Position numbers and translations under genes: made by a program
In this document: positions 26,563-35,208 of the stretch, one piece after another
How the letters are laid out: the number at the start of each line of letters is the position of its first letter
How positions within the stretch are numbered: the first letter of the stretch is position 1
The notes under the pieces: generated by a model
What the model was told of the DNA's origin: nothing
Database searches by the model: none
Seen by the model: the letters and a program-made list of their open reading frames with translations, nothing else
Source: EW11 sp035765635
GTDB taxonomy: Bacteria > Verrucomicrobiota > Verrucomicrobiia > Opitutales > Opitutaceae
DNA length: 64,000 bases
NCBI GenBank assembly: GCA_035765635.1
Contig: DASTWZ010000009.1
Coordinates: 62,001 to 126,000 of the forward strand
Reading direction: 5' to 3'

Positions 26563-27600
26563 TCATTTCGCCCGAGTGGTACCTCCATCGTACCACTTGC
26601 CCTCGATCAACAACACCTTCGGCGGCGTGGGCACGCCGCGCTCGCCGCAGCGCACTTCGGAGACCACGAGTTCGACCGCGGCCGACGCGACGCCTTCGTA
26701 GTTCTGCACGATGCCCGAACAAAGCGGCTTCACGTCGATGTCGACGTCGAGCGCGGCGAAACCGACGTCATCCGGCACGCGCTGCTTCAACGCTCGCAAC
26801 CACGAGACATACGTGGCCGCGGTCGGACTTTGCGCGATCACGACGTCGGGCTTGTGGCGCTTGAACCACGCAGAAAATTCCTGCGCGGTGATTTCTTTTT
26901 GCACCAGCACCGGCACTCCGGAACTCAGGCCCTGGTCTCGCGCGATGGTGAACGCGGAGGAATAATGAAACTGGGTGCGCTCATTCGTCTCCTTCTCCAG
27001 CACCAGCCCGGGGTTGGTGTACCCGAGTTCGCGCAGATGGCGGAGCAGTTGAAACATCTCCTGGTATTGATGTTGGCAGACACGATGCAGCGGGACCCCG
27101 ACGCCGTAGCCGATCGTGACGGTCGCAAACGGAGAAAAATCGAAATCGATCGTTTCCATGCGCACCGGCCCGTCCACGAGGATGAGCGCCTTCACGCCGC
27201 GGGCGACGAGGATGTTGCGCAGCCGCGTCGGACTCACCTCGCCATCCATCAGCACGAAATCCTCCGTGCGATAGCCGAGTTCCTCTGCGCGCCCGGCGAT
27301 GCTGCCGTGCAGCCGCCGCAGAAAACTGTTCACCTTCCAGAGCGACGGGTCGCGATGCAGCGTGAGAAGCCCCAAGGTCGAAACCGACCGCGCTTCGCGA
27401 TGCTTGCGCAGGTATGTCATCAGCCGGCTCAGCTCCGGGTCGGGATGATAACCGAGCGACTCGGCCACTTTTTTCACGCGAACGCAGGTCTCCTCGGGTA
27501 TCGACGGATCGCCACGTAACGCGAGCGACACGGCCGATGCGGTGAGGCCAGCTTTCGCTCCAATCTGTTTCAGGGTAGGGGATTTTCTCTCGCGACTCAC
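26563..27600 (-). CDS. LacI-family transcriptional regulator
   Basis: 345 residues from a GTG at 27600. The helix-turn-helix is TLKQIGAKAGLTASAVSLAL with the hinge helix EETCVRVKKVAESLGYHPD, as in LacI/PurR. The effector-binding domain (VSTLGLLTLHRDPSL through GFAALDVDIDVKPLCSGI) follows. Length is normal for the family. Regulators of this type bind a sugar effector and repress or activate catabolic genes. The start codon overlaps the palindrome CTCAACGGTTGAG (27600-27612), which suggests self-regulation. Related dyads before the GH29 and beta-helix genes make a local regulon likely. The stop is followed by repeat B2. Confidence 0.92.
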   Translation of the reverse strand: MSRERKSPTLKQIGAKAGLTASAVSLALRGDPSIPEETCVRVKKVAESLGYHPDPELSRLMTYLRKHREARSVSTLGLLTLHRDPSLWKVNSFLRRLHGSIAGRAEELGYRTEDFVLMDGEVSPTRLRNILVARGVKALILVDGPVRMETIDFDFSPFATVTIGYGVGVPLHRVCQHQYQEMFQLLRHLRELGYTNPGLVLEKETNERTQFHYSSAFTIARDQGLSSGVPVLVQKEITAQEFSAWFKRHKPDVVIAQSPTAATYVSWLRALKQRVPDDVGFAALDVDIDVKPLCSGIVQNYEGVASAAVELVVSEVRCGERGVPTPPKVLLIEGKWYDGGTTRAK

Positions 27601-27613
27601 TCAACGGTTGAGA
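27599..27613. promoter_or_regulatory. Candidate LacI auto-operator at the gene start
   Basis: CTCAACGGTTGAG is a perfect 6-1-6 inverted repeat at 27600-27612 that overlaps the GTG start codon of the regulator. The 15-base form ACTCAACGGTTGAGA shares 11 of 15 positions with the dyad at 7163-7177. Binding there would block the regulator's own translation start region. This is inference from symmetry, position and recurrence. Confidence 0.5.
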
Positions 27614-27680
27614 CTGAGCCCCGTTGCGGGCCGCGCAAGGCGCGTTTTGTGAATGGGGCCACGAAATGCATCAGAATTTT

Positions 27681-27887
27681 CTTAGCCACAAAGAGGCGCA
27701 AAAAAACGCAAAGAGGCTTCTGAGTCGGCGATGTCGCTGGAAATTTCCCGTCCACAACGCGGTTGGGGTATTGGTTTGTAACTCCAAACCAAAATCCCAG
27801 ACCGCTTCCGAGCAACGAATGTCTGAGACGCGTAGAAGTGAAAAATCCTCTTTGCGTTTTTTTGCGCCTCTTTGCGGCTAAAAAAAA
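27681..27887. repeat. Repeat A, copy 2
   Basis: The left arm is cttagccacaaagaggcgca, the right arm ctttgcgcctct-type in inverted orientation ending in gcggctaaaaaa, and the core has cgcggttggggtattggttt, the TTGGTTTG/CCAAACCAA dyad and acgaatgtctgag. It takes up most of the 397 bases between the divergent LacI and dehydrogenase genes. The remaining 70 bases (27888-27956) show nothing recognisable. Confidence 0.9.
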
Positions 27888-27956
27888 TGACAATCGAAAC
27901 ACTACGCGCATTTGCCGGTGACTCCGCCGCTATGCCTTTTTGCGGCCCCGGATCGA

Positions 27957-27984
27957 GGTTCGTGTGCTTCGTGTGATTCGTGGG
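27957..27984. repeat. Repeat B half copy before the dehydrogenase gene
   Basis: The string cgtgtgcttcgtgtgattcg followed by tgggc is the right outer arm of repeat B. No left arm is present within the preceding 100 bases. It ends 13 bases before ATG 27998, so it replaces the usual ribosome-binding region of the gene. Confidence 0.7.
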
Positions 27985-27997
27985 CGATCTGAATTTT

Positions 27998-28984
27998 ATG
28001 AAACCGAAAATCGGCGTGATCATTCATCGGCCGCTGCGCGCGACGTTGTTCGACGACGCGACTTGGCAGCGGCTCTGCGAACTTGGCGACGTCGTCGCCA
28101 CTGAGGCCGAGGCTCCGCTGACGCCTGCGGCCGCCGCCGAAATTCTTCGCGGCTGCGATATCGCCGTGGGATCGTGGTACGCGCCGCCGCCTTCCTCGGC
28201 GCTTCTCGCGGTCGCGCCGCGGCTCCGACTTTGGGAACACGTCGGTGGAAGCGTGAAACATTTCTTCGCGGAAAACTGGAGCCGGCCCGAACTCACGATC
28301 GCTTCCTGCAAAGCCGCGATCGCCGAGGGCGTGGCGGAAATGGTCCTCGGCGAAATCATCGTCGGCGTGCGCCGCATTATTCCGAACGCGCGGGCAAACC
28401 GTTCGAGCCTCGCCGACCGCCCGGCCAATCTGAAGATGCTTGCCTCGTGCCGCATCGGTATCGTGGGAGCGTCTGAAGTGGGCAAACTCGTCATCGAACG
28501 TCTGCGGCCCTTCGGCTGCGCGATCGACGTGTACGACCCGTTCGTCACCGCAAAGCAGGCGCAGCGCTTGAATGTGCGACTCGTGCCCAACCTCATCGAT
28601 TTGTGCCGCACGGCGGATGTCGTGACGTTGCACACGCCGGCTCTGCCCTCGACGCGAGCGCTGTTGAACGCGACGCATTTTCAGGCGATGCGCGACGACG
28701 CGATTTTCATCAACACGTCGCGCGGCGAATGCATCGACGAAGCGGCCCTCGTCACGGAGTTGGCGAAGGGAAGGCTTTGGGCGTTTCTTGATGTTTCGTT
28801 TCCTGAGCCTGCCGCGATCGATAGCCCGCTGCGCCGTTTGCCGAATGTTTACTACACGTCGCACCTGGCCGGCCCGGCCGCCTTCAACATGGGCCAGCGC
28901 GCGCTCGCCGACATCGAGGCTTTTCTCGCCGGAGGTTCTCCGCAGTGCGTCATCACGCGCGACATGCTGGAGCGGATCGCATGA
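27998..28984 (+). CDS. D-isomer-specific 2-hydroxyacid dehydrogenase
   Basis: 328 residues from ATG 27998; a GTG six codons upstream lies in the repeat B half copy and is less likely. The NAD-binding domain has GIVGASEVGKLVIERL, followed by an Asp in CAIDVYDPF that would select NAD. The family stretch FINTSRGECIDEAALV and the late His in VYYTSHLAGP are present. The substrate domain lies before and after this. Family members interconvert 2-hydroxy and 2-keto acids. In this context it could act on a sugar acid or a lactaldehyde/lactate-type product of deoxysugar breakdown. It overlaps the next gene by ATGA. Confidence 0.87.
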   Translation: MKPKIGVIIHRPLRATLFDDATWQRLCELGDVVATEAEAPLTPAAAAEILRGCDIAVGSWYAPPPSSALLAVAPRLRLWEHVGGSVKHFFAENWSRPELTIASCKAAIAEGVAEMVLGEIIVGVRRIIPNARANRSSLADRPANLKMLASCRIGIVGASEVGKLVIERLRPFGCAIDVYDPFVTAKQAQRLNVRLVPNLIDLCRTADVVTLHTPALPSTRALLNATHFQAMRDDAIFINTSRGECIDEAALVTELAKGRLWAFLDVSFPEPAAIDSPLRRLPNVYYTSHLAGPAAFNMGQRALADIEAFLAGGSPQCVITRDMLERIA

Positions 28985-29823
28985 ACATCACGTTTTCGAT
29001 TTTCCCAAAATTTTTTCGCGGCCTCAGTCTCGACGGTCTCGTGGAACTCGTGCGGAGCTCCGGCCTGGACACGACGAATCTCGTGATTCGCGACGGTTAT
29101 TGGTGCGAGCCGGCGAAGCTTGCGAGCGACGTGCCCCGCTTCGTGCGCCACATGAGTGAAGCGGGATTGAAGGTGCGCTTCGCCACTGCGTGCTACTCGC
29201 TCGCCGACATCGCGCGCGATCCGAGTCCGCTGCAGATCCTCGCCGATAATGGCATCGAGGAGTTTCGTCTCTCGTATTTCGAGATGAAGCAGGGCGACGT
29301 TCGCCTCGCCCTCGACGATGCACGTCGCACGACAGAGCGCATCGCCGCGATTTGCGAACGCCATCGGATTCGCGCCATTTACCAGGTGCATCACACGATG
29401 CTGATCTCGAGCGCCACCGCCGCGTACGACTTGGTTCGCGGGTTGCCCGCATCGGCCGTCGGCATCGAACTCGATCCAGGCAATCAGAGTTTCGAAGGCC
29501 ATGAGGAAACACGGAAATCCGTGTCGTTGCTCGGCGAATACCTTCGCGCCTTCGGCATCAAAGACACGCGTGTGATTCGAGACGAAGCGCGCCGCGCGGA
29601 GCCGGACAAAGGTTGGACGCGGGATTGGTGCGGTCTGCCAGACGGCGTGGTCAACTGGCACGAGGTCGTGCGTCCGCTCGTCGCGAGCGACTGGTCGGGC
29701 ACGTTTGTCTTCATGCCGTTCTACCACGAGCACGAACCCGCTGCGCAGGCGCGGGTGTTGAAGGATGAAGTCGCCTACCTTCGCCGCGTCCTCGCTGTGG
29801 AGATGGCCGCCAGGAAATCATGA
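28981..29823 (+). CDS. Sugar phosphate isomerase/epimerase (xylose-isomerase-like TIM barrel)
   Basis: 280 residues from ATG 28981, overlapping the previous stop. The fold is the AP-endonuclease-2/xylose-isomerase-like barrel: ITFSIFPKFFRGLSLDGLVE in strand 1, IYQVHHTMLISSATAAYDLV with a possible metal-ligand His, VGIELDPGNQSFEGHEE and FGIKDTRVIRD toward the end. Typical members epimerise or isomerise sugars and keto-sugars using a divalent metal. The two neighbours are a 2-hydroxyacid dehydrogenase and a GHL6-type hydrolase, with four-base overlaps on both sides, so the three are almost certainly one operon. Confidence 0.8.
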   Translation: MNITFSIFPKFFRGLSLDGLVELVRSSGLDTTNLVIRDGYWCEPAKLASDVPRFVRHMSEAGLKVRFATACYSLADIARDPSPLQILADNGIEEFRLSYFEMKQGDVRLALDDARRTTERIAAICERHRIRAIYQVHHTMLISSATAAYDLVRGLPASAVGIELDPGNQSFEGHEETRKSVSLLGEYLRAFGIKDTRVIRDEARRAEPDKGWTRDWCGLPDGVVNWHEVVRPLVASDWSGTFVFMPFYHEHEPAAQARVLKDEVAYLRRVLAVEMAARKS

Positions 29824-31853
29824 ATTCGTGTTCGCTCCGCTTCCGGCAAATTCATCTCGACTACCACACGTCGCCGGCGATTCCGGATCTCGGCAAACGC
29901 TTCGATCGCGCGCGCTGGCAGAAATGCCTGCAGGACGCCGCGGTCGATTCGATCACGTTGTTTTCGAAATGCCATCACGGCTGGAGTTATCATCCCACGC
30001 GGGTGGGCCAGATGCATCCGGGGCTGTCCTTCGATTTGCTTCGCGCCCAGTACGACGCGTGCAAGGAAATCGGCCTCAACGTGCCGATCTACCTCTCGGC
30101 CGGCCTCGATAATCTCGCGTCGTACGAGCACCCGGAATGGCGCGAGATCGCTGCGGACGGAGCGTACGCCGGCGGCTGTCGCAGTCCGCTCGAACCAGGC
30201 TTCCACAAGATGGATTTCCTCTCGCCGTATCTCGACTACCTCTGCAGGCAGATCGAGGAAGTCGTGAATCTGTTTCCCGACTGCGACGGCATCTTTCTCG
30301 ACATCGTCGGCCAATACCCAGGGTGCTCGCGTTGGGCGCTGGATTTCATGGCGAAGGCCGGCCTCAACCCGCGTTTGGAAGCGGATCGCCAGCGCTGCGC
30401 GGAAGCGGCGTTGACGCGTTATTACGAAGAGACAAACGCCGCGGCGCGCGCGCGGCGGGCCGACATGCCGGTGTTTCATAATTCAGGTCACATCACGCGC
30501 GGCCGGCGCGATCTTCTGGTTTATCAGAGCCACCTGGAACTCGAGTCGCTGCCAACGGGAGGGTGGGGCTACGACCATTTTCCGGAGGGCGCGTCCTACG
30601 CGGCGCAGCTTGGCCTGAGCTATCTCGGGATGACGGGAAAATTTCACACGACCTGGGGCGAGTTCGGCGGGCTGAAGCATCCGAACGCGCTGCGCTACGA
30701 ATGCGCGGCGATGCTCGCGTTTGGCGCGCGCTGCAGCATCGGCGATCAGCTGCATCCGGACGCCGAGCTGGATGCGAGCACCTACGAAATCGTCGGCGCG
30801 GCCTATCGTGATGTGCGGGCAAAAGAACCCTGGTGCCGCGACGCGGAGCCGGGGGCGCAATTTGGCGTGCTCTCCAGCGAAGCCGAGCATCCGGAGACTC
30901 GTCGTCGCAATGTGCCAGACACGGGAGTTGCGCGCGTGCTGCTCGAGGAACACCAGCTCTTTCAATTCATCGACCGAGACAGCGACTTCGGTCGTTACGA
31001 TGTGATTGTCGTGCCCGACGACATTCGAATCGATCAGCACTTGGAGACGAAGATCTCCGCGCATCTCGCCCGCGATGGAAAACTGGTTCTGTCTGGTCAA
31101 AGCGGGCTGCGCGAAGACCTCTCCGGTTTCGCTTTCGATCTCGGCGCCGAGTGGCACGGCGAGAGCGCTTTCACGCCGGACTATGTGCTGCCGGCCGCCG
31201 AACTTCGTCCAGAATTCGTGCACACTCCCTTCGTGCTTTATCCGCGTTCGCAGCGTTTGCGCGCGACAACCGGTCGGAGTCTCGGCGAGGTTTTCGATCC
31301 GTACTTCAATCGCACGCTGGAACATTTCTGCAGTCACCAACATGCGCCGGCGCGCCGCGAACCTTCCGGTTACGACGCGGGTGTGCTTCACGGAAATATT
31401 CTGTATTTCGCGCATCCCGTCTTCAGCGCGTATCGCCGGCACGGCCAGGTGATTTGTCGGCAATTTGTCGGGGCCTGTTTGCGGCGGCTGTTGAAAGGCG
31501 AGACGTGGATCGAGACCAATTTGCCGTCGACGGCACGCGTGACGATGACGCATCAGGCCGCGCAGCGCCGGTGGATCGTTCACTTACTATACGCGACGAC
31601 CGTAAACCGCGGCGGTCCCGTTGCCGCCGGCGGTGGCAATACCGAGATGAGCGGCCAATCCATCGAAGTGATCGAAGAATTAATTCCGCTTCACGACGTC
31701 AGACTCTCCGTGCGCATTCCCGAGCACGTCGCGCGCATCACGCTCGAGCCGCAGGGAGCAGCGCTCGCTTTCGAACCGCACGCCGGACGCGTTGAGATGA
31801 CCGTGCCGCGGTTCGAATGCCACCAGATGGTAGTGCTGCACACGCGCTGCTGA
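29820..31853 (+). CDS. GHL6-like putative glycoside hydrolase
   Basis: 677 residues, no signal peptide. The N-terminal barrel has SITLFSKCHHGWSYHPTRVG, followed by YDACKEIGLNVPIYLSAGLD and GIFLDIVGQYPGC, a pattern that matches the hypothetical glycosyl hydrolase 6 (GHL6) domain and the alpha-amylase-like superfamily. A middle beta-galactosidase-trimerisation-like domain (QFGVLSSEAEHP through DVIVVPDDIRIDQHLETKIS) and a C-terminal beta domain (VTMTHQAAQRRWIVHLLYAT) follow. The enzymatic activity of this family is not established to my knowledge. The context suggests hydrolysis of an imported oligosaccharide. Confidence 0.75.
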   Translation: MNSCSLRFRQIHLDYHTSPAIPDLGKRFDRARWQKCLQDAAVDSITLFSKCHHGWSYHPTRVGQMHPGLSFDLLRAQYDACKEIGLNVPIYLSAGLDNLASYEHPEWREIAADGAYAGGCRSPLEPGFHKMDFLSPYLDYLCRQIEEVVNLFPDCDGIFLDIVGQYPGCSRWALDFMAKAGLNPRLEADRQRCAEAALTRYYEETNAAARARRADMPVFHNSGHITRGRRDLLVYQSHLELESLPTGGWGYDHFPEGASYAAQLGLSYLGMTGKFHTTWGEFGGLKHPNALRYECAAMLAFGARCSIGDQLHPDAELDASTYEIVGAAYRDVRAKEPWCRDAEPGAQFGVLSSEAEHPETRRRNVPDTGVARVLLEEHQLFQFIDRDSDFGRYDVIVVPDDIRIDQHLETKISAHLARDGKLVLSGQSGLREDLSGFAFDLGAEWHGESAFTPDYVLPAAELRPEFVHTPFVLYPRSQRLRATTGRSLGEVFDPYFNRTLEHFCSHQHAPARREPSGYDAGVLHGNILYFAHPVFSAYRRHGQVICRQFVGACLRRLLKGETWIETNLPSTARVTMTHQAAQRRWIVHLLYATTVNRGGPVAAGGGNTEMSGQSIEVIEELIPLHDVRLSVRIPEHVARITLEPQGAALAFEPHAGRVEMTVPRFECHQMVVLHTRC

Positions 31854-31860
31854 AAACGAT

Positions 31861-32066
31861 TTTTTTTTAGCCGCAAAGAGGCGCAAAAAAAGCAAAGAGG
31901 ATTTTTGTTAAGCCGACGCGGCTCAGACATTCGTCGCACGAGAGCGGCCTGGTAGTTTGGTTTGGAGTTACAAACCAATACCCCAACCGCGAGGAGCGCC
32001 GGCAACCTAACGGATCGCGGACTCCAAAATCCTTTTTGCGTTTTTTTGCGCCTCCTTGCGGCTAAA
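31861..32066. repeat. Repeat A, copy 3 (inverted relative to copies 1 and 2)
   Basis: The arms are tttagccgcaaagaggcgca and gcgcctccttgcggctaaat. The core is the reverse complement of the other copies: ctcagacattcgtcg, ttggtttggagttacaaacc and accccaaccgcg. It directly follows the GHL6-like gene. The rest of the 410-base gap (32067-32263) holds a candidate operator at 32112-32126 and the start signals of the next gene. Confidence 0.9.
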
Positions 32067-32111
32067 TCCGACGTCTCCGTTCGCCATTTCGGCCCGACTG
32101 TCGCCGGAGGG

Positions 32112-32126
32112 ACTTAACGATCAAGT
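32112..32126. promoter_or_regulatory. Candidate operator before the beta-helix lyase gene
   Basis: ACTTAACGATCAAGT has ACTT/AAGT outer arms and matches the dyad at 7163-7177 in 12 of 15 positions. It is 138 bases before ATG 32264. Proposed as a second target of the LacI-family regulator. No binding data, inference only. Confidence 0.45.
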
Positions 32127-32263
32127 CAACGACGCTTTGCTCCAGCACGCCGCGGACGCGACAACGCCGATCCCTGAGTTTCGCTGGTTTTTCCCGGCGC
32201 GTCCCCTGGTCTTGCCGACCTCACGCCGGAGAAGGCGAGCGATCAATCGAAAGGATATAGCTT

Positions 32264-35140
32264 ATGTCTCCGTCTACCCCGCGGTCCTCTGGCCGCTGTT
32301 CGTCTGTACGGTCCAGCCTCCTTCGCTTCGCCGGTTCTCCGCGAAGATTTCCTGTCCTCATAGCAGCTCTCACGGTCAGCGCGTTTCTTTTCTCCGCTGA
32401 AAGCTCGGCCTTCGGAACGACGTATCCCAACATGGCCAACATCGCGCACCCAAGCCCGGAGCCGGCGCTCCCGTCGGGGATGGATCCGTGCTTTCATCCG
32501 CCGGTCAATAACGGCAACCCGGCGGCAAACACGCCTATCTTCGCCGAATGGATTCGCGAGGCCAATCCCGGCGACGCCGTGATGGCAACCGGCGACCAGC
32601 TCTCGCGCTACACCGGCAACGACGAGGGTAAAGACACGCGCTTCGTGGTCTTCGGACAAAACGCCTCCACTTCCGCGGTTCTCGACGCGCCGATTCAACG
32701 GCTCGACGGCACCAAGACCGCCTTCGTCCTCGATCCGGCACTACCTACCAAGACCATGTACTTGGTCTGGCCACAGAACCACGAGGGCTACGGACGTCCT
32801 ATCGCCATCAATCAAACCGAAGCCTGGTGGGTCGGACCGAAGACAGCGAAGGCTGGCCAGACGATTTCGCTCTACGGCCGCAATCTCTCCCACGAGGGCG
32901 GCACCACCGCTGCGTGGATTTATATCAAGCCCGCCGGCAGCGCCGGCCAGTGGTGCAGCGTGGTCTCGGTCAATCCGTACCGCGTGACCTTCGTCGTGCC
33001 GAGCGGACTCGCGAACGGCACGTATGAAGTCTGGGCGCACAACGGCCACGGCGCGCACTACGGCTGGAGCGGCCCAGTGTCGCTAACCGTGAACTCGGGC
33101 ATCACCTGGACGAGCACGGTGTACAACGTGAAGACCGATTTCGGCGCGGCGGGTGACGGGACAACCGACGACACCTCCGCAGTCACCGCGGCATTCACCG
33201 CCGCCGCGGCTTCGCCGTATTCAACAGTCTATTTTCCCACGGGCACGTACAGCGTGACCGGCACCCTGACGCCGCCGTCGAACGTGCGACTGCTCGGCGA
33301 CGGCAAAGCCGTATCCACCATCATCGGCGCACAATCGCAGACGAGCACGCTGGTGTCGTTCGCGTCGGGCCGCACCAATATCGAGGTGCGAGATCTCGCA
33401 TTGGACACCGGTACTTATCCCGTCACGGGCGTCACGCCGTGGACGCGCGTGCTGCTGGGCTTCTCCGGCGCCACGAATCTCCGTTTCGAAAATGTCGCGT
33501 TGCTCGCGAAGGGCTACAAGGGCGGCACGGGAGGCACCGTCTCCGATTGGCTGGCGCTCACGCCATCGACCGCGATGAACACGAATCTCGCCTTCGTGAG
33601 CTGCGATCTCACAGGTCAACTGTTCAACCTCATCGGCACGCAGGTCTTTTTCGAACAGTGCCACATGTACGCCATGAACGACGGCAACATGGTGGAGTTG
33701 TCCGGCTCGAGCGATGTCAGCGTCACGGATTGCACGTGGCAGGATTTCGACAACTCGGTCGACAAAGCTCCACCCAATGGCTGGGGTCTCGGCCGCTTCA
33801 TGATCGTGAGAAATCCCTCGAAGCAGTATTCATGGAATCACTACTACGGCGGAAACACGGTCACGAACTCCGGCATCCGTCTCTCGGCCAGCTTCGCGAA
33901 CTACGGCGAGATTTTCCTCTTCGAATACAATCAGGCGAACTTTGACGGATCGCCGGTTTCGACGACCGCCACGACCGCGACATTTTCCAGCGTGACCGAC
34001 AAGGTCGTGCCTGGACTTGCCGCCGTCATCATTCGCGGAAAAGGCCTCGGCCAGATCCGCCGCGTCACGAGCGTCAACGCTACCACCGGCCAAATCACCG
34101 TGAGCCCGGCCTGGAATGTTATCCCCGACACGACCAGTCGCATCGCGCTTCAATCCGCGCTCGCGCATGCGGTCATCCACGGCAACGCGATCGACGGCAA
34201 GAAGGCCAACGTCGATTCCACGAAGAGCACCGCCCAAGCCGGCGCCATGCTCCAGGGCTGTCTCGATATCACCGTCGCCGGAAACACGATTAACGAGTGC
34301 CGCATGGGCCTGAATCCGTATTCCTACGGACAGAATCCGACGTACGCTCCGGTGCCGGGTTTCTTCCAGCTCTATCGGGACAATACGATCAACTATACGC
34401 TCTCCGCGTTCCAGGATCGCTTCAACGGAACGGGCGCGACCGTGGCTCAGGATGACACGTTATATACATTGGCGCACGACTTCCGGCACAACACCGTGAC
34501 CAATACGCTGACGCGGTCGTTGGAAGTGTATTTCAACACCACGACGGCGTCCGACGTCTACTACACGTCGCCGACGATGGAAATGGTGACGATGCAGCAC
34601 AATGAAATCACCGACACCAAACGCGGCTACGGCCGCACCGGCACGCCTTCGAAGATTGGATCCGTGCTGCTGCTGAACAACGACATCGATGCAGGATCGA
34701 TGGCGGGTAGCGCCGTCTATGCGGCGTTCACGCCTTTGTCGGGCAAACCGGCGCAGGGCGGAAATGTCTATACCAACTTCAGCACGGTTTATAGCAACTA
34801 CCCGGGCTCTCCCGTGTACGCTCCCGTTCTGGAGCTTCCTTATCGCCGGCTCACCCTCGAAGGCACATCCGGCGGCAGCACGGAAACAGGCACGCTGCTG
34901 ATTTGGAATTCTGGCACGGATACGCTGCCCTGGACTGCGGTGAGCGATTCGGCGTGGCTCAGCGTCTCGTCCACGAGCGGATCGGTGCTCGATCAAAATA
35001 GTTCCGCATCGGTGACGCTCACGGCTAATCCTGCGTCGCTCTCGCCGGGCACTTACACCGGCACGGTGACCGTGACGTCGACTACAACCTCAGGAACGCA
35101 GGTGAAAAAAATGACGGTGGAGTTTATCGTCACGCCTTGA
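32264..35140 (+). CDS. Secreted pectate-lyase-like beta-helix protein with BACON-like tail
   Basis: 958 residues. AAGGA sits 8 bases before ATG 32264, a good ribosome-binding site for this window. The signal peptide has a long arginine-rich n-region and the core FPVLIAALTVSAFLFSAES. A beta-sandwich region with an IPT-like part follows (TISLYGRNLSHEGG). The Pectate_lyase_3 domain begins YNVKTDFGAAGDGTTDDTSA with FPTGTYSVTGTL and runs as right-handed beta-helix coils. The last 90 residues (LIWNSGTDTLPWTAVSDSAW through PGTYTGTVTVTS) resemble a BACON domain. Such proteins cut acidic or other plant or algal polysaccharides outside the cell; the exact polymer is unknown. Confidence 0.85.
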   Translation: MSPSTPRSSGRCSSVRSSLLRFAGSPRRFPVLIAALTVSAFLFSAESSAFGTTYPNMANIAHPSPEPALPSGMDPCFHPPVNNGNPAANTPIFAEWIREANPGDAVMATGDQLSRYTGNDEGKDTRFVVFGQNASTSAVLDAPIQRLDGTKTAFVLDPALPTKTMYLVWPQNHEGYGRPIAINQTEAWWVGPKTAKAGQTISLYGRNLSHEGGTTAAWIYIKPAGSAGQWCSVVSVNPYRVTFVVPSGLANGTYEVWAHNGHGAHYGWSGPVSLTVNSGITWTSTVYNVKTDFGAAGDGTTDDTSAVTAAFTAAAASPYSTVYFPTGTYSVTGTLTPPSNVRLLGDGKAVSTIIGAQSQTSTLVSFASGRTNIEVRDLALDTGTYPVTGVTPWTRVLLGFSGATNLRFENVALLAKGYKGGTGGTVSDWLALTPSTAMNTNLAFVSCDLTGQLFNLIGTQVFFEQCHMYAMNDGNMVELSGSSDVSVTDCTWQDFDNSVDKAPPNGWGLGRFMIVRNPSKQYSWNHYYGGNTVTNSGIRLSASFANYGEIFLFEYNQANFDGSPVSTTATTATFSSVTDKVVPGLAAVIIRGKGLGQIRRVTSVNATTGQITVSPAWNVIPDTTSRIALQSALAHAVIHGNAIDGKKANVDSTKSTAQAGAMLQGCLDITVAGNTINECRMGLNPYSYGQNPTYAPVPGFFQLYRDNTINYTLSAFQDRFNGTGATVAQDDTLYTLAHDFRHNTVTNTLTRSLEVYFNTTTASDVYYTSPTMEMVTMQHNEITDTKRGYGRTGTPSKIGSVLLLNNDIDAGSMAGSAVYAAFTPLSGKPAQGGNVYTNFSTVYSNYPGSPVYAPVLELPYRRLTLEGTSGGSTETGTLLIWNSGTDTLPWTAVSDSAWLSVSSTSGSVLDQNSSASVTLTANPASLSPGTYTGTVTVTSTTTSGTQVKKMTVEFIVTP

Positions 35141-35208
35141 GCCACGGCGCTCCATCCAATCCAGCGTAACAAGAAAGAACGCGCGGGTTCCCAGCCTGCC
35201 AGAAACAC

